This document shows, piece after piece, positions 1 to 12,600 of a DNA stretch of 21,111 bases. A program made the translations under genes and the position numbers. The stretch is from Sphacelaria rigidula. Its lineage: Eukaryota > Phaeophyceae > Sphacelariales. Where the stretch lies: the NCBI GenBank assembly GCA_964200075.2, contig CAXNAA020000465.1, positions 1 through 21,111 on the forward strand, read 5' to 3'. Numbering within the stretch: position 1 is the stretch's first letter; every line of letters starts with the position of its first letter. The notes beneath the pieces are model-generated. The model had not been told where the DNA came from. It worked only from the letters and a program-made list of their open reading frames with translations, and did not search any database.

Positions 1-70
1 GGGCGGAGAAGAGAGTGCAGGGGGTGGGGCGGGGGTGGCGGCGGGGGTGGGGGGGGGGGGGGGGGGGCGG
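1..70 (+). repeat. Poly-G/G-rich low-complexity tract
   Basis: This is almost entirely G on the plus strand, with runs of 4, 5 and about 20 G separated by single T or C bases. It satisfies the simple G-quadruplex pattern several times over. It lies at the window edge, so its full length is unknown, and assembly error is also possible at such a tract. Confidence 0.8.
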
Positions 71-584
71 ACTACCAATGCAGCTCATCGACGGTTCGTG
101 GGAAAATGGCTGAGTACGCCATGTGTCGGGCCGTGTGTAAAAGATTATGCAACAAGCGCGAGGATAGGGCGCATAAAATACGCTCTGGACGGCAGAATGT
201 AGGAGAGGCGCTTTTTTCCCAACGCAAGGAGCCGTCATTTCAAAACGTGTAGACTGAATTCATCTTCCATTGTCATATGATGATATCATGATCAAATAAA
301 GACCAACTCGAGAGTGCGTGGCGTTGCCTCATGCCGTGATTTGTCACCGTCGGTGTAGTGTCCCTGCAACGCTCAACTTCGCGATACGCCGCACATATGA
401 TGACTCTGTCCTGTCGTCGTGTTGACGTGTCTACACAAGGAGATGCGATAGGGAAACGATCAACACCCTGCACGGCGCTGTACCAAGCTGTGGGCAACAA
501 TGGCAACAGCACCAACAAGACGTGAGGCACTGCTTCACATGTCGTGTCTTGCACTTGCCCTGCGAAGGCTCTCAAAGAACTCAC

Positions 585-641
585 TTTTTCTTCTGGCAGC
601 CATTGCAGTTTGTCCTTACCCTCCTTGCCCTCACCAGCATT
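585..641 (-). CDS. Possible exon 15 of the coiled-coil gene
   Basis: The acceptor attggcacacag|AAT is preceded by a good pyrimidine tract (cctcccgccacctcccctta). The donor is GAAAAA|gtgagt. Both ends are phase 0 and there are 19 codons: NAGEGKEGKDKLQWLPEEK. The splice signals are strong and the phase fits exon 14, but the peptide is short and low in information. I could not place a convincing following exon before the left edge of the window. Confidence 0.4.
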
Positions 642-3600
642 CTGTGTGCCAATCATGACGGTTAAGGGGAGGTGGCGGGAGGGCCCCAGGGGTTACACAC
701 AAAGAAACACGCCAAAGAGGATGGAACATTCCATAGGCACACACAATATCGGGGGTACATAGACCATGTACTGCTGTAATTGAACGACAACAGGTACGTA
801 CATAGGCACAGTGCTGGCTTCACCCAGTCTGGACATTTCCGCAGACTACGAGTACTCGTCATCTTCCGAAGGCTCGAAGATAGGTCAAGGGTGAAAGCCA
901 TGCATATTTTACGCAATGCATTCCTCACTCTGGGGGTTTCGGGTTTCGGGCAAAACGGAGTAAGAGGTTCTTCAGTGCATGTCTCCTCGGCGGATTTGGT
1001 CCAAACCACGGCTTTTGGACCAAATCGGAAAGTTGAATGATGCGATAGTTCACGATGACCATCAGAATCGCTTCGGTCTAGCGAAAACATCAAACAGTCA
1101 AGAAGTGTGGGTGTACAATCGTATGACCCCCCATCATCAAAAGTCATCATCAAAAGTCATCACGAAAAGGATTAATTTTTTGGGGCTTCATGCCGGTCCA
1201 AAAAGTTTCACCGCGTCAGATTTTGGAAACTTCGGAACGTGGAAGATCACGCTCGCTTACAAATTGTGTGTCCAAATATTGTTCACCACTACGGGTGTGT
1301 CTTAGCATATCATTTTTCGATCGAGTATGTACAGTGGAAGAGGAAAACTCTGATCTGAACGGTCGTGATTTCAACTATCGTAGTTTATTTTCATCATGGT
1401 TGAAATCACGACTCACCAGATCAGACGAAACATGTGTCTTCCAGTGCACTATCCCTTCCAAAAATGATGGGCGCCGAGACACGGCCGAATAAGCGCATAT
1501 TGTCAAAGCTTCAAAAACGAACTGAGTCGTCAGTGCGACTACGACCGCGTGCACGTACCTCAGGCACGGCGGGCATAGTAGGCCTGACGAGGCACCAAAC
1601 TCCTTGACTCTCCTCTCCAGCGTCGTCCAACACCACGCCGCGGACCCTCAACTCCACGCAAAAGTTCTTGGGAACCACTGCGGGCGCCTTGAGGGCAGCG
1701 AGATCTGCGTCCTTGCTCTGCCTGTCCCTCTGTAGTTTTTTCACCATGCTACGGAGACGTTCCACCTGCGGAGACGGGTTGAGGGCAGAGATTTGCAACA
1801 TTTGAAACAAGAAGGGGATAAAAGGGAGTATGAACAAGAGACTCTTGACTCGTAGTTGCCCAAGTCAGGAGCAATCTCATCAGCCAATGTTGGCAAGTCT
1901 TCACTGTTATCACATCAGGGGGGGTACGTGCTTCTACTCCGACTAAAACCTTCGAGCCCCCTCCCTCCCCATTGCCTCATGCCCCTCTTGACTCTTCCGC
2001 ATGCCGGCTGCGCGGGCGATCCGGCACCCAGCAAAGGAGAGCATACAACCTTCTAGCGTAGCGCTCACCTTGCCCTCCATCTCCTCTTTGGTTTTCTTTG
2101 CGGCAGCTGTCACCTCTTCCTTTTCTTTGACGACGTTAGACAGGGCCTTCTCCCGGTCTTTCAGGGCAGTCTCCACATCGGCCAGCGTTGATCTCAACGT
2201 CTCCACCTGCCAGGTAGGTAAATTGATTCGGCGAGGCGGGGAGCACGAAATCGATTCAAGGGCGAAGTAATGCAGATACAAGTAGCCCGAATATGAAAAA
2301 TTGCACAACTTCCGATTGTCATACCGATGACGATATGATGAGATAATGACATTGTAGAGCCAGCATCCATGGTGACAGACGAGCAACAAGATCAACCACC
2401 AACGGGGGTGCGAAGCGGTACTGGGGCAACTCATCTTGTATTTGATAATCGGAGATTGTGTGGCACAACTCAACCTCATCCGCATGGTCCGCAGTTGTTA
2501 TCAAATAGCGAACGGATGTACACGCATACAACTCCGCAAAAAAATGTTTGCAAAAAGCGCGGCGGAAGAGGGGAACGAAAGCAACGATCCAGGTGGGTGC
2601 GAGCAAGTCGCGCGGGGTGAATGAGACGTTCCACTTTGCGCCCGTTGAATGGACAAGACATGGAATCAGGGAGCTGCACAAGTTCATCTCATCGCGCCAT
2701 CTATTCTCCTACCCTATCACACCTCGCTTTGTCAATCAATGGAGCCACAAACACTGCGTGCAGCATCATTATCATATCGGTTTTGTTCTTGTGTGGGGCC
2801 ACAGAGAGCAGTGCAATCAACATGGTGAACTACATCATCTTCCGTCCTGCAGCCCAATGAGGGCTTGTGTTGTACTGTACCTCGGTCTGCAGCTGGCCGG
2901 CGGACTCCTCGAGAGATGCCGCAGCCTCTGCTTGGACATTAAGGGAGGTAACCTGCTTTTCTGATGCCTTTAGTTGCTGCAATTACGGATTCGCAAGGGC
3001 CAGGAATACACACACAGAAAGAGAGAGAGAGAGAGATGGGCTTACGCTTCAAATGGCGGCAGGGAGGCACGCGACTTTTATGAAAGAGTAAACCAAACGG
3101 AACAAAATGACAGGCTTGCGACAACGCCTCCGAGAAAAGTGCGGCCATGAATGCTGTCTTCCCCTTGTCCAGGAACCAACAAACGGAAAAAACATCCCAC
3201 CGTTTAATCCCATAACGTTACATCATAATGGGTTGATACCATCCTTCAACAGTCATCAATATTAAACTGTCAACTTAGCGCGCAGCGCGGCGGCGCTGCA
3301 AGAGTTACACATCAGCGTTTTGCGGCCAGCTTTTTCGTACTACACGTCGACACTCTTGCATTAGCACTGGTGATATCCACAAGGGTGATCGTCTGATTTT
3401 CACTAGTAAAAACTCTGGTGTTCGTCATTTTCCAATGACGAGCCACTTGACACGGTATTCGTAACGCCAGCTTCATCCAGCAGAGAGTCACATCATCACC
3501 GCCCGCAAAGTCTAATGTAGTTGAGCTACCTCACCGCTTGCAACGCCTTGTACTTGGGAACCAATTCCTTTAGCCTGCCCCTGCTCGTCTCTCGCTCCCG

Positions 3601-6600
3601 CTGGGCACTCTCCACCTTGGCCACGGCTGCGTCCCGCTCCTACCCCCAGCGGACGCGGGCAACCGAGAAACGACGGCACACGCGAGATTATAACCAAATC
3701 ATGACGAACGTTGCCATCCCCTTCGGGTCCAGATTTTTCTTCAAAAAATACCGCCGGCTAACTTTTCATGCCGGCACATCTCCAACGCTACAGCTGAACG
3801 CTCGCTGGTATATCTCCTGTCTATTTGCGGACACCAAATTGAATGACCATATACCCTGTGTTCCGTGCTTCTCACGAGCTGAGCCAGCTTAGAGGGGAAC
3901 TTGTAGTTGCAGGCCCATTCGTCGGCCATTGTTTAGAGTTGGAGCCTAAACTTTGGTACGGACAATGAATAGGGCAGGATAAAAAAAAAAGTAGTGCACC
4001 TGAAGATTTTTTTCATGAGTCAAGGGCATTTTTCTGATACCTGAACACTGATGATCAGTGATGATTGCCCCCAACTCACGACAAAAATATCTTCGCGTGC
4101 AGTCGTAAATGTTTTATGCCCTGTTGAATGTCCAAACCAAATTTTGGGCTCCAACTTTGAATATTGACCGGCGAATGGACCTTTTAGTAACCGGGTCGGT
4201 CGAAATTCGGGACAGTATTCTGCACGCCACCTACCGGCCCACGCTAGGGCACAATGAACCAAAAAAAGTGGGATCAGGTTTTAGTGTGGTGGCGACCATT
4301 CCTTCACAATATCACCCGAACCTCTCCCAAAAAAAGGAAAAATGAAGGCTTGCTTCTTCCCTTGTATTCAGCATACCTTTGCAGTCCTCCATACTAGGGC
4401 TACTTGTCATGTATCGAAAAATTAAACTTGCCGAAACGTGTAGTTTTGGCCCTTCTCCATCGTTTTCCCTCCGGAAAGTGTGCTAGGCGGATGTTGACAC
4501 CTTGTGATGACTTGCTCTGCTCGCCGAGACGGTTCCAGAGCACCTTTGCGTTCCTGGTAGGTCACAATTTCGGTTTTGGCCAAAACCAAAATTGTGACCT
4601 ACGGGAAACGCAAAGATGCTCTGGAACTGTCTCGGCGAGTAGAGCAACTAATTCCAAGGTGTCAGCATCCGCCTAGCTCGCCTCTCGGGGGAAACACGAC
4701 AGAAAAGGGCCAAAAATGCACTTTTCGCCACGTTAGATTTCTCGATACATGAGAAGACGCCTGAGTTGCAAATCACAGTTCTATATATTGGGCTAAAAGA
4801 TTGAGATGAGGCCCAAGAGCGATGTTCATTTCTTCTCAAAATTGTTCTAAAAATACGAAAAAAACAACTGTTTTTATACCTTTCATTATGCACTAGCGCT
4901 TCTTCATACGAAATTTCAGAGCACGACTCTCAAAAACTGAGACATGACATGCAGATTTAATGCATCTAGTGTCTCTGCTCGTAATATACTCATACTTCCT
5001 CTGTCCAACAAGATAAACCCGTTTGGAGGTTTTGCCCCCATTTTTCATGCGTATTTTCGGCTTTTCCCGAGCGTTTCTTGTTTTGTTTCCGTCAAGTTTT
5101 GGAGCAGAACTACAAACCGAGGCTTTTGCCGAGCCCCCAATAGATAGGCAGCTACACTCACGGTGACCAGAGTACGTCGGTCGTGCACAACCGGAATCTA
5201 CCGGTTGACTGCCTCCCCATCGATTTTCAAGATTTTTTTTTCATGGCCCCCGAGGCGTTTCGGAGAAACACCCGAAACTGTCACTTTTCAGTCTGCTACC
5301 ACCTATGGATTATTTGAGCACGCAGCAGTCCGTACATACCCGATTGGGGGATATACGCGCCCATCCCAGGGACAATATCATGTTGTCTCCGGGTCTGGAT
5401 TATCTTGTTTTCACACTACCGTGGGTATGAGTATAGAAAAAAAGGTTTCTGTAGCCCCTTATCGCACATTGAGCCGAAGTTTCGCCGAAACTCTGGCTCT
5501 CCTTCGGAAAATCTCACTACATGAGCCCGCTTCGTGATTTTTCACGCCGGGGATGAGAACATGTGATCCCCTGTTGTTCTTTACATGATGGCAACTATGT
5601 AAGACATGTTGGAGGTCCGTTTGTCGAAAACTGTATTGGATACATTATAGCAATATTTCACCATGGGCTTATCCAGTGAGATTTTCCAAACGGGCTGATC
5701 TTGTGGGACAGAGGAACTATTGATTTTAGTATGGAACACCATATGCACCGGATCTCGAGATACATGACGAATTGGGTGAAGGTGAGGGTACCGATCGTCT
5801 CCCCGTGCTCCAGGGAATGACCATACCAAAAATTGTCGTCATCCGCTGCATGTGTTGATCGAGGTTCCAAATATATTCGAGTACGGACGCTGTCTCCGTA
5901 GTGTAGGAATCATTCAACGTGGGGTTTGATCAACGAGTAAGGCCCAGACTTTTGGGTAGATGGGCACGTTCCCCTTGAGACGATTAATACGGTATAATCA
6001 TGTCCCAACTCGTCTGTGTCGACGAGATATTGCTTCGAGAGCTTGAACCCGTTTCTACACTGGCCTAGCTCGTAACACCTGACTGGCATGTGCTGTTCGA
6101 ACAACGTCGTTGCTCGCATACTTTTAGCGGTCGATCTGTAACCATATCGGGTTCCATATTCCACCGCAAGCACGGGTCGATATCCCTACCTGGTTCGCAG
6201 TATCGAGTTGGTTGTACAAGGCCTTCGTGGTTTCCTCCTGCTCTTTCAAGGCTTCCACGCTGGCAGCATTCCTCTGCTCAAGCGCGCTTCGCACGGCCGT
6301 AAGCTGAGATTCTATTTCAGTGTTCGCCGCCCTAAGTTTTTCCGCGTCCCCTACGAGGACAGACATCTGGGCGTCCCTGATTTCGTCATGAGACATGGAT
6401 TGGAGCATGCCAGATAACACGAAAAAAGAGGGTGGGAACGAATTAGCGGCCTAAAAAACATGCAACTTTTGAGTGAAAACGAGACATCAGAAAGGTTGAA
6501 GAAATAGACGGGCACCAGAAAAGGAAAGGGCCAAGATGAGAACGTGGAGGAAGCATGAAGCACGAATTTTGTTGACAAGCGCAGGCACGTCATGAATACA

Positions 6601-9600
6601 ATAGGAAAATGTTACCTTGAACGGACGAACGACAGAACATGACCATATAAGCAGAGGGAGAAGAATCACACGGAAACCGCGGCGGCTTCAAAAAAAAGTA
6701 CAATTACGACTACGACTACGACTACGACTACGAGCCCTCATTCCGTCGGATCACGTTACTTGACACGTTTGCATCGGGCGTGTACCGTAGATTTGCAGTG
6801 CGTTCTCCACTGGCATGAATCTGCACATACGGAATCCATATTTGTTTCATCCAACTAACTCAATGGTTGAAAAGCTGACCCTAACCCTAATACTCCACAC
6901 TCAGCAAATATTTCATTTCACAAATAATCACAGGTGCGACCTCGGGCTGTTCACAGGCATCTCGTCTCGGACCCCGACATTCATCACATTTCATTCATGG
7001 TGCCCGTTGCTGTACGTACAACGGAGGCCGGGACAACCACGTCGACAATAGCCACTCACACAACAGAAATAAGGTGGAGCCTGGGCAGCGGCGATCATGT
7101 TCATCACACCAATATCGTGCCCGTTGATCAACGTAAATGCGCATGACCCTACTCGTATGAGATGTGCACTACACTATGGGGGCTTGAACAGCACGTTCGT
7201 TGGATTATCCATCACCTTTGATTTGCAGCATCAGCCGCTTGACTTTCAGCGTCCTGCAGACCTTGTTGAGCCGTGGAGAGCTGACCACAAAACCATACAG
7301 GAGCCGCGAGAGGAGGACAAGAGTGACATCCAAGAAAACGAAGCAAAAACGGAACCAACCATTCGAAAGCAAAGGCAATGAACCAACTCTTGTTGCATTT
7401 CGGGCTATGCACGGGTGGGGGGCGTCAACACCGACACAGGGGAAAGAACCGATGGGAGAAACGACAACGGCAGTATACCAGACGCGTACAGTGAATACAA
7501 CGGCAGTAGGAGGACGCTGTAGACAGGGGGGAATGCGGCCCGATATATACTTGCTTCAGTACCTTCTTTACGCGTACCAAATGCCCGCCGAACATTCCAA
7601 GATAGATACCAACACAACACTGCTATGGCCACAAGAAATAAACGACTCTTTCATACCCCCGACCGAAGCGCCATGCTTGAATCTGAACCAGTACCTCCTG
7701 ACGGAGAATCGAAGACTGTTCCTCGAGCAAGCGGCAACGGGTCTCAGCTTCTGCTACCTTTTTCTGCGAGACTTCTAGCAGCTCCGCGGTCGAGGCTTGC
7801 TCGGCCACTGCAGCGTCCTTTTCCTGTATCAGCATTCCGGATTTGACGGTGCGCCCGTGACAACACGATTTTAAAACGTGTCAGCTCTTGGCCAGTTCGT
7901 CACTTCCAAGGCTCATGGATATCATTTTCCCCATAATCTTCCGACCGTGCAACTGAACCTACGCAGAAAACTCCACACAGTGAAGGGGTGCCATGCCTGC
8001 TCCAAACACGACCCGCATAGGCGCGTGCTCAATATCACTCCACCCACGACATGCGAACGCCCTGTACACTAGTGTTTAGTGTCCAGCACAGCATAGCACA
8101 CCACATCGATACATTACTCAAACGTATATTCCGTTGGTGTGACTTCGCGGCGAACACATGGTCTCATCATTTTGAGGGAAAGCTGGTGTTAGTGGTGTGA
8201 GATACTTGTACAGGTACAGATACAGACGACGTCAAACGAAAAATTGGAGGTTCATGCTGCCGGCAGGAAAACTATATATAGATCAAGTCACACACGATAG
8301 AATTTCAACCGAAGATCGTCAATTTTCGTGTCCCCAAAAAACATGTCCCGCGAGCCTCAGCGGCTGCCGGCTCTCACCGACTTCATGGTACGCAGTCGGC
8401 TCGCCGCTTTCTTGTTTCTTTCCAACAGCGATGCCATTTTTTCTTCCGCAGCAGACAGCTTCGCCTGATACATGACGGTAACGGTGGATGGCAACAGGAG
8501 AAAAACACAGAACCAGCGGCACAAACGTTCTTGCCACTCGCTCCAAACAGGGTCTTTGTGTCGTCATGTAGGAGTGACTATACCACGTCCTAGAACCGTC
8601 GTTTCAAAACAGCCCATCCCTGTTGCGTACGTCCAACTCGCCTCCAGTGACCGTGATGCGGGTTCAAGCGAACGTGGTACTTATGACTCAAGGAGTGTGT
8701 GACAGGAGCACCTCCTCCAAACCGAACCACTGATGCACTCGATAAACAGGCTCATGCCGTTGATTTGTTAAAAAGGGGGCATGCTTCGAAATAAAGATAT
8801 GTTCCTTCGCGCATCACGCTCAATGAGTCATGTGCAATCCATAGTGCCAGCGTGTAGACGACTCATGTCTCGTGCTCCCCATCCTCAACAAAAATATTGC
8901 TGACCTCAGACTCGGACACCGCTCTGGCGTTTTGCTCTCCCGTGGACGCGTCCGTGGCAGCTTTGGCACGAGCAGCCGTAAGAGCTTCCTGCGCCTGTGC
9001 CGCTTCAACCGTCACTTCTTCCAGCCTCTTTTCCAGCGAAACCTGTGTATGAGAGGGAGCGTGAGAGTGAGAGACTACACAAATTCGGGCGAAAAGCATA
9101 CAGCAAAATATATATATTGGGGTGAGGACGAATGTATGGCGGGGTGACTAGAGGTCAAGGGTATCAATATCAGGCATAGCCAGCATCGACCGTGTACGCA
9201 GCGAAGGGTAGTGGTGGGAACGGAAAGGTAGCACCCGTACCGTTTCACAAGTAGTCTCGCCCGTTTACATCGCTGCTTTTGCATCAATATATCTTACCCA
9301 ACACCGTGTAGTGGACTAACCAATCGATGTCATCAGCCATTTGCGAGCAGCAATATGTGCCGCCTAGCACTGCTCGAACCAATCGTCCCGGTGGCTCAGT
9401 TGGTAACCTCGTAACCTTCCAAGAGTTGAGTAGTGTGGTTCGATTCCCGGAGCGATCTGTTATCTATTCTCACACCATTCCCGACAGTGGAGAGCGACCA
9501 TGTCGTGAGTGCACAAATTCGGCTTAACGGTCGACGAGGGAAAGGGACTGCTGAAGCCCTCTCGCGATAAAAAGTAAAGGCAAGCACCGCAGAAGGAAGG

Positions 9601-12600
9601 TGGAGTACTAAAAACAAACAAAAAAATAAAAAGCTCCTGTGTTGACCTTCCTCTTATGTGACCCCGACTGATGCGCCCACATACACCGAAGGGTGTAGCC
9701 TGGCGCCCAGAATAAATGGGACAACATCCTAAGCCACCACCCCATACCTCTCTCGGCAAGCGGGGATTCATGTGTAGACAACCCTACGGCTCGTGACGTG
9801 AGTAGCTTTCATTTGACGACACGAAGAATCATGTCCGCTCTCAACCGAAAACTGCTCGTCTATCGCGTCAGCTCATGATGCTGCGTCATGTATAGAGCAA
9901 AACACAGCCATTGACGACCCTTTTACAAGCTGAGATCCGCAACGTGTCCACGAGAGCGAGCCTGGAGTATCCTATAAGTTTCGAGAGCGAGGCGCTCGTT
10001 CGGATGTCATTTTCGCCATGCATCGTCAATAGCACAATAAAGTGCAACGCAGGAATTTCTTTTGTTTTGTAATTTTGCATGTTGTGGCACACGGCACGTA
10101 CAATTTACAAGCCTTACGTGCGTTCCACCCGCGACCACCCAACAAGACCCGGTGCTAATCCAGTCAGCGATGTCGAGTCGCTAGTCGTGTACCGGGGCCT
10201 GGATGGGTTGGTCCCTTGCGACAACAATCAACGGACTCATGCCAAGCAAGGGGAGAGGTCGAACGTGTGCCAAACACGTACGCATACACACCAACACGCC
10301 ACTAGGAAGGTAGATCTATTGAAAGAACCAAGGGTAGGTCGAGTAGAGTATACTCAATTGAGGGGTATTTTGAAAGTCGTACTTGAGCACACACACAAAT
10401 TGGGGGTAGGGTTTTAGGGATCGCTTTCCAGTTATAGTTTGGGTACGACTCCCAACACTCTACCCTAATTTGGGTACCCCAAGTACGTCTTTCAAAATAT
10501 CTCGCAATTGAGTATACTATACTCGACCTGCCCTTGGAAATAACCTGGACCAACCTTCGGAGTGCCTACTTTATGTGCAAATCATGAATACTTGTAGGGA
10601 TGTGATACCAAAGGTTCTATACCAGCTCATTGTTCGCTGTGGATCTCTCGCATCATTCGGCTTTCGCGTTCGACGCCAGGCTCATATCGCGGGCCCGCCG
10701 CCCCGCTTCAGCAAATCTCACATTTTCCTCTCTCAAGGACTTCGCCAGACTCTCTTCCTCCGCTGCCCTAGCGACCGCGAGTCGCCCCTTTTCCAGCTCC
10801 TGAGCGAGGGTATCCTCGACCGCTTTCAAGTAATCCCTGGACTTTTTAAGCGCTACCCTTTCCTCCGAAGAGCTCTTCTCCACCGATACGACCCTCTCCT
10901 GCGCTCCTGCAGCATCCGCGGTCGCCTTCTCCAGTCGAGCCTCGGCGGCTTCCTGAAGATGGGGAGGAGTTGCTTCGGGGTTCATGTACGCCACTATGGG
11001 CACCAGGGTTTGAGGAATTGAGGCGTATCCATACGTGGGGCGCGGTTGATGAACGTTAGTACCTCCATTATGCCAATCCTCCCTGGAGGTATAAATGTCG
11101 TTTTCTGGCAACACGCCCCGAAAACAAGCCCCCGATCCTTTTCACGTTCTTGTAAATCTTGACGTTACACAGCGCAATCCCGGCTTCGAAACAACCGAGC
11201 TCACCGTAGAATATGTACAAGTCGTTGATGCATTTGGCCCACCACTACCCACAACATTTCTACGGAGATTGCTTCAAGGCGTCGTTCATAATTCGAATAT
11301 TGATTCATCGCTGAAAACACCTGAATGCACCATTCCAAACTCAACCATGCTCCTGACTTCGATTTTCCCTGTTATATCGAACCGCTCAAGCAGGCAGCTC
11401 ACATGCTTCTCGCGCAGTTGATCGGCGATGCCTTCCAACTCCAAGCGGCGTTCTTCGCTCCGGCCATTTTCCGCCTTCAAAGACTCCATCTCCGCCGACA
11501 GCATTTTCACTTCCTCCTCTCGTTCGTGGACAAGAACCTCTGAAGCTTTTAATTTGACCGTTAACGTCTCTATATCCGCTAGCAATTCTTTGTCCACCTG
11601 ATTCGGGGGGCGAGGTAGGAGTGAACTGACAGTGTGGACACCAGGGCAATTGGAACTCTCGACTGAAAGCAGAGATGGAACACTCAAATACATATTCTTC
11701 AATTATTTCAGAAGTCCGTGTAATTAGTTGTAGGTCTTCGGAACTGCCTCCACTTCTGGAGAGGGCTTTTGCGTCGGATCCCCAGTAATTTTCTTGGATA
11801 GGCACAACTTCTTGCAGAGAGTATGGCCAAGCCTATTTCGAAATGGTCCCGAAAGCACGCAACACGGAATGTGGGGATACTCTTGAAATGATTAGGCGTT
11901 TGATATTTTTTCGCACACATACATTGATTATGGGCTCAAAGATCTTGCCGCAGGGTGCAGCCGCACAACTCCACCGGTAGCACTCCCTCAACAAGCTCCC
12001 ATAATCGTTAAGGGGAAGTCAAGGCCTGCCTAGTCACATAAGGCAAGTGATTAAATCCCTAGCCCCCAAGGAGCGTCTCAACAGCCCGGTGCCTTCGCCA
12101 CACAGCGCGCCGCCACAGGCGAAGTATTGGATGCTCTTGGGAGAGGGTGGGGGGGTGCACTTGTTCTGCGTAACGCATCGGTCCTTGATCCCGTTAGCAA
12201 GAGGCGCACCAAGAGGTGTGATGCGTCATTTGACGCGAGAACTTCAGTGCAAGAGAGATAACCTAGGCTCTCGTGGGGGCGCATCAAAAAACAGTATGAC
12301 AGTGTCAATGCTCTCTCCCTCAAATCACAACCGTGTTCTCCAATGGTCATCGGGATTGCCTCGGGAAACGCACCGTCCTGCAAAATGACAAGCGTCATTT
12401 GGGCACATGGTTGTGACCGCGACAGCGACGTGGACGGTTCGGCGGTCAGCCTACAATTGCAACAAACCCTGGTGAGTCAGTCAAGGCTCTCTGATAATCT
12501 CTGCTGGCAACTACTAGAACACGGACAGCTTGCACGTCCTGTGATTGACTGTGATGGCTCACCATCATGTGAATATTGTAACTCTACATTTCGGGACTTG

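Larger units (their letters stand above)
642..1558 (-). other. Intron 14 or 3' flank of the coiled-coil gene
   Basis: This holds the 13-bp hairpin at 993-1026 and the foldback at 1297-1482, plus a short repeated AAAGTCATCATC-like stretch near 1133-1162. A 163-residue minus-strand ORF (662-1153) has no coding character I can support. If exon 14 is terminal, its stop is at 1511 and this is downstream sequence. Confidence 0.5.
3640..6189 (-). other. Intron 10, the largest (2.55 kb), a repeat-rich intron
   Basis: This contains the 346-bp foldback and the 32-bp inverted repeat pair. It also has a small hairpin near 5470-5507 (GAGCC and GGCTC around AGTTTCGCCGAAACT). No additional coiled-coil exon could be found in any minus-strand frame. 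Short ORFs at 5581-6173 overlap in different frames and are unrecognisable. Confidence 0.55.

Noticed and set aside
662-1153. Minus-strand ORF of 163 codons
   Set aside because: It has no domain or coiled-coil pattern, crosses the 993-1026 hairpin, and is of chance length for this base composition. Only the splice-bounded 585-641 segment nearby fits the gene's phase.
5581-6173. Overlapping minus-strand ORF fragments considered as a decayed retrotransposon
   Set aside because: No protease, integrase, reverse transcriptase or RNase H motif can be seen in any frame.
6357-6366. Exon 10 starting at gcccag|ATG in phase 0
   Set aside because: It would leave exon 9 (phase 2 end) without a partner; the acceptor ten bases upstream joins exon 9 exactly.
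6879-6890. CCCTAACCCTAA telomere-like repeat
   Set aside because: There are only two units, and a similar CCTAACCC-rich stretch near 14662-14685 is also imperfect; too short to call an interstitial telomere.
7200-7778. Plus-strand ORF of 192 codons, the longest in the window
   Set aside because: It overlaps exons 8 and 9 on the other strand, has no recognisable motif and an unnatural composition; it is a shadow of the coiled-coil exons and chance openness.
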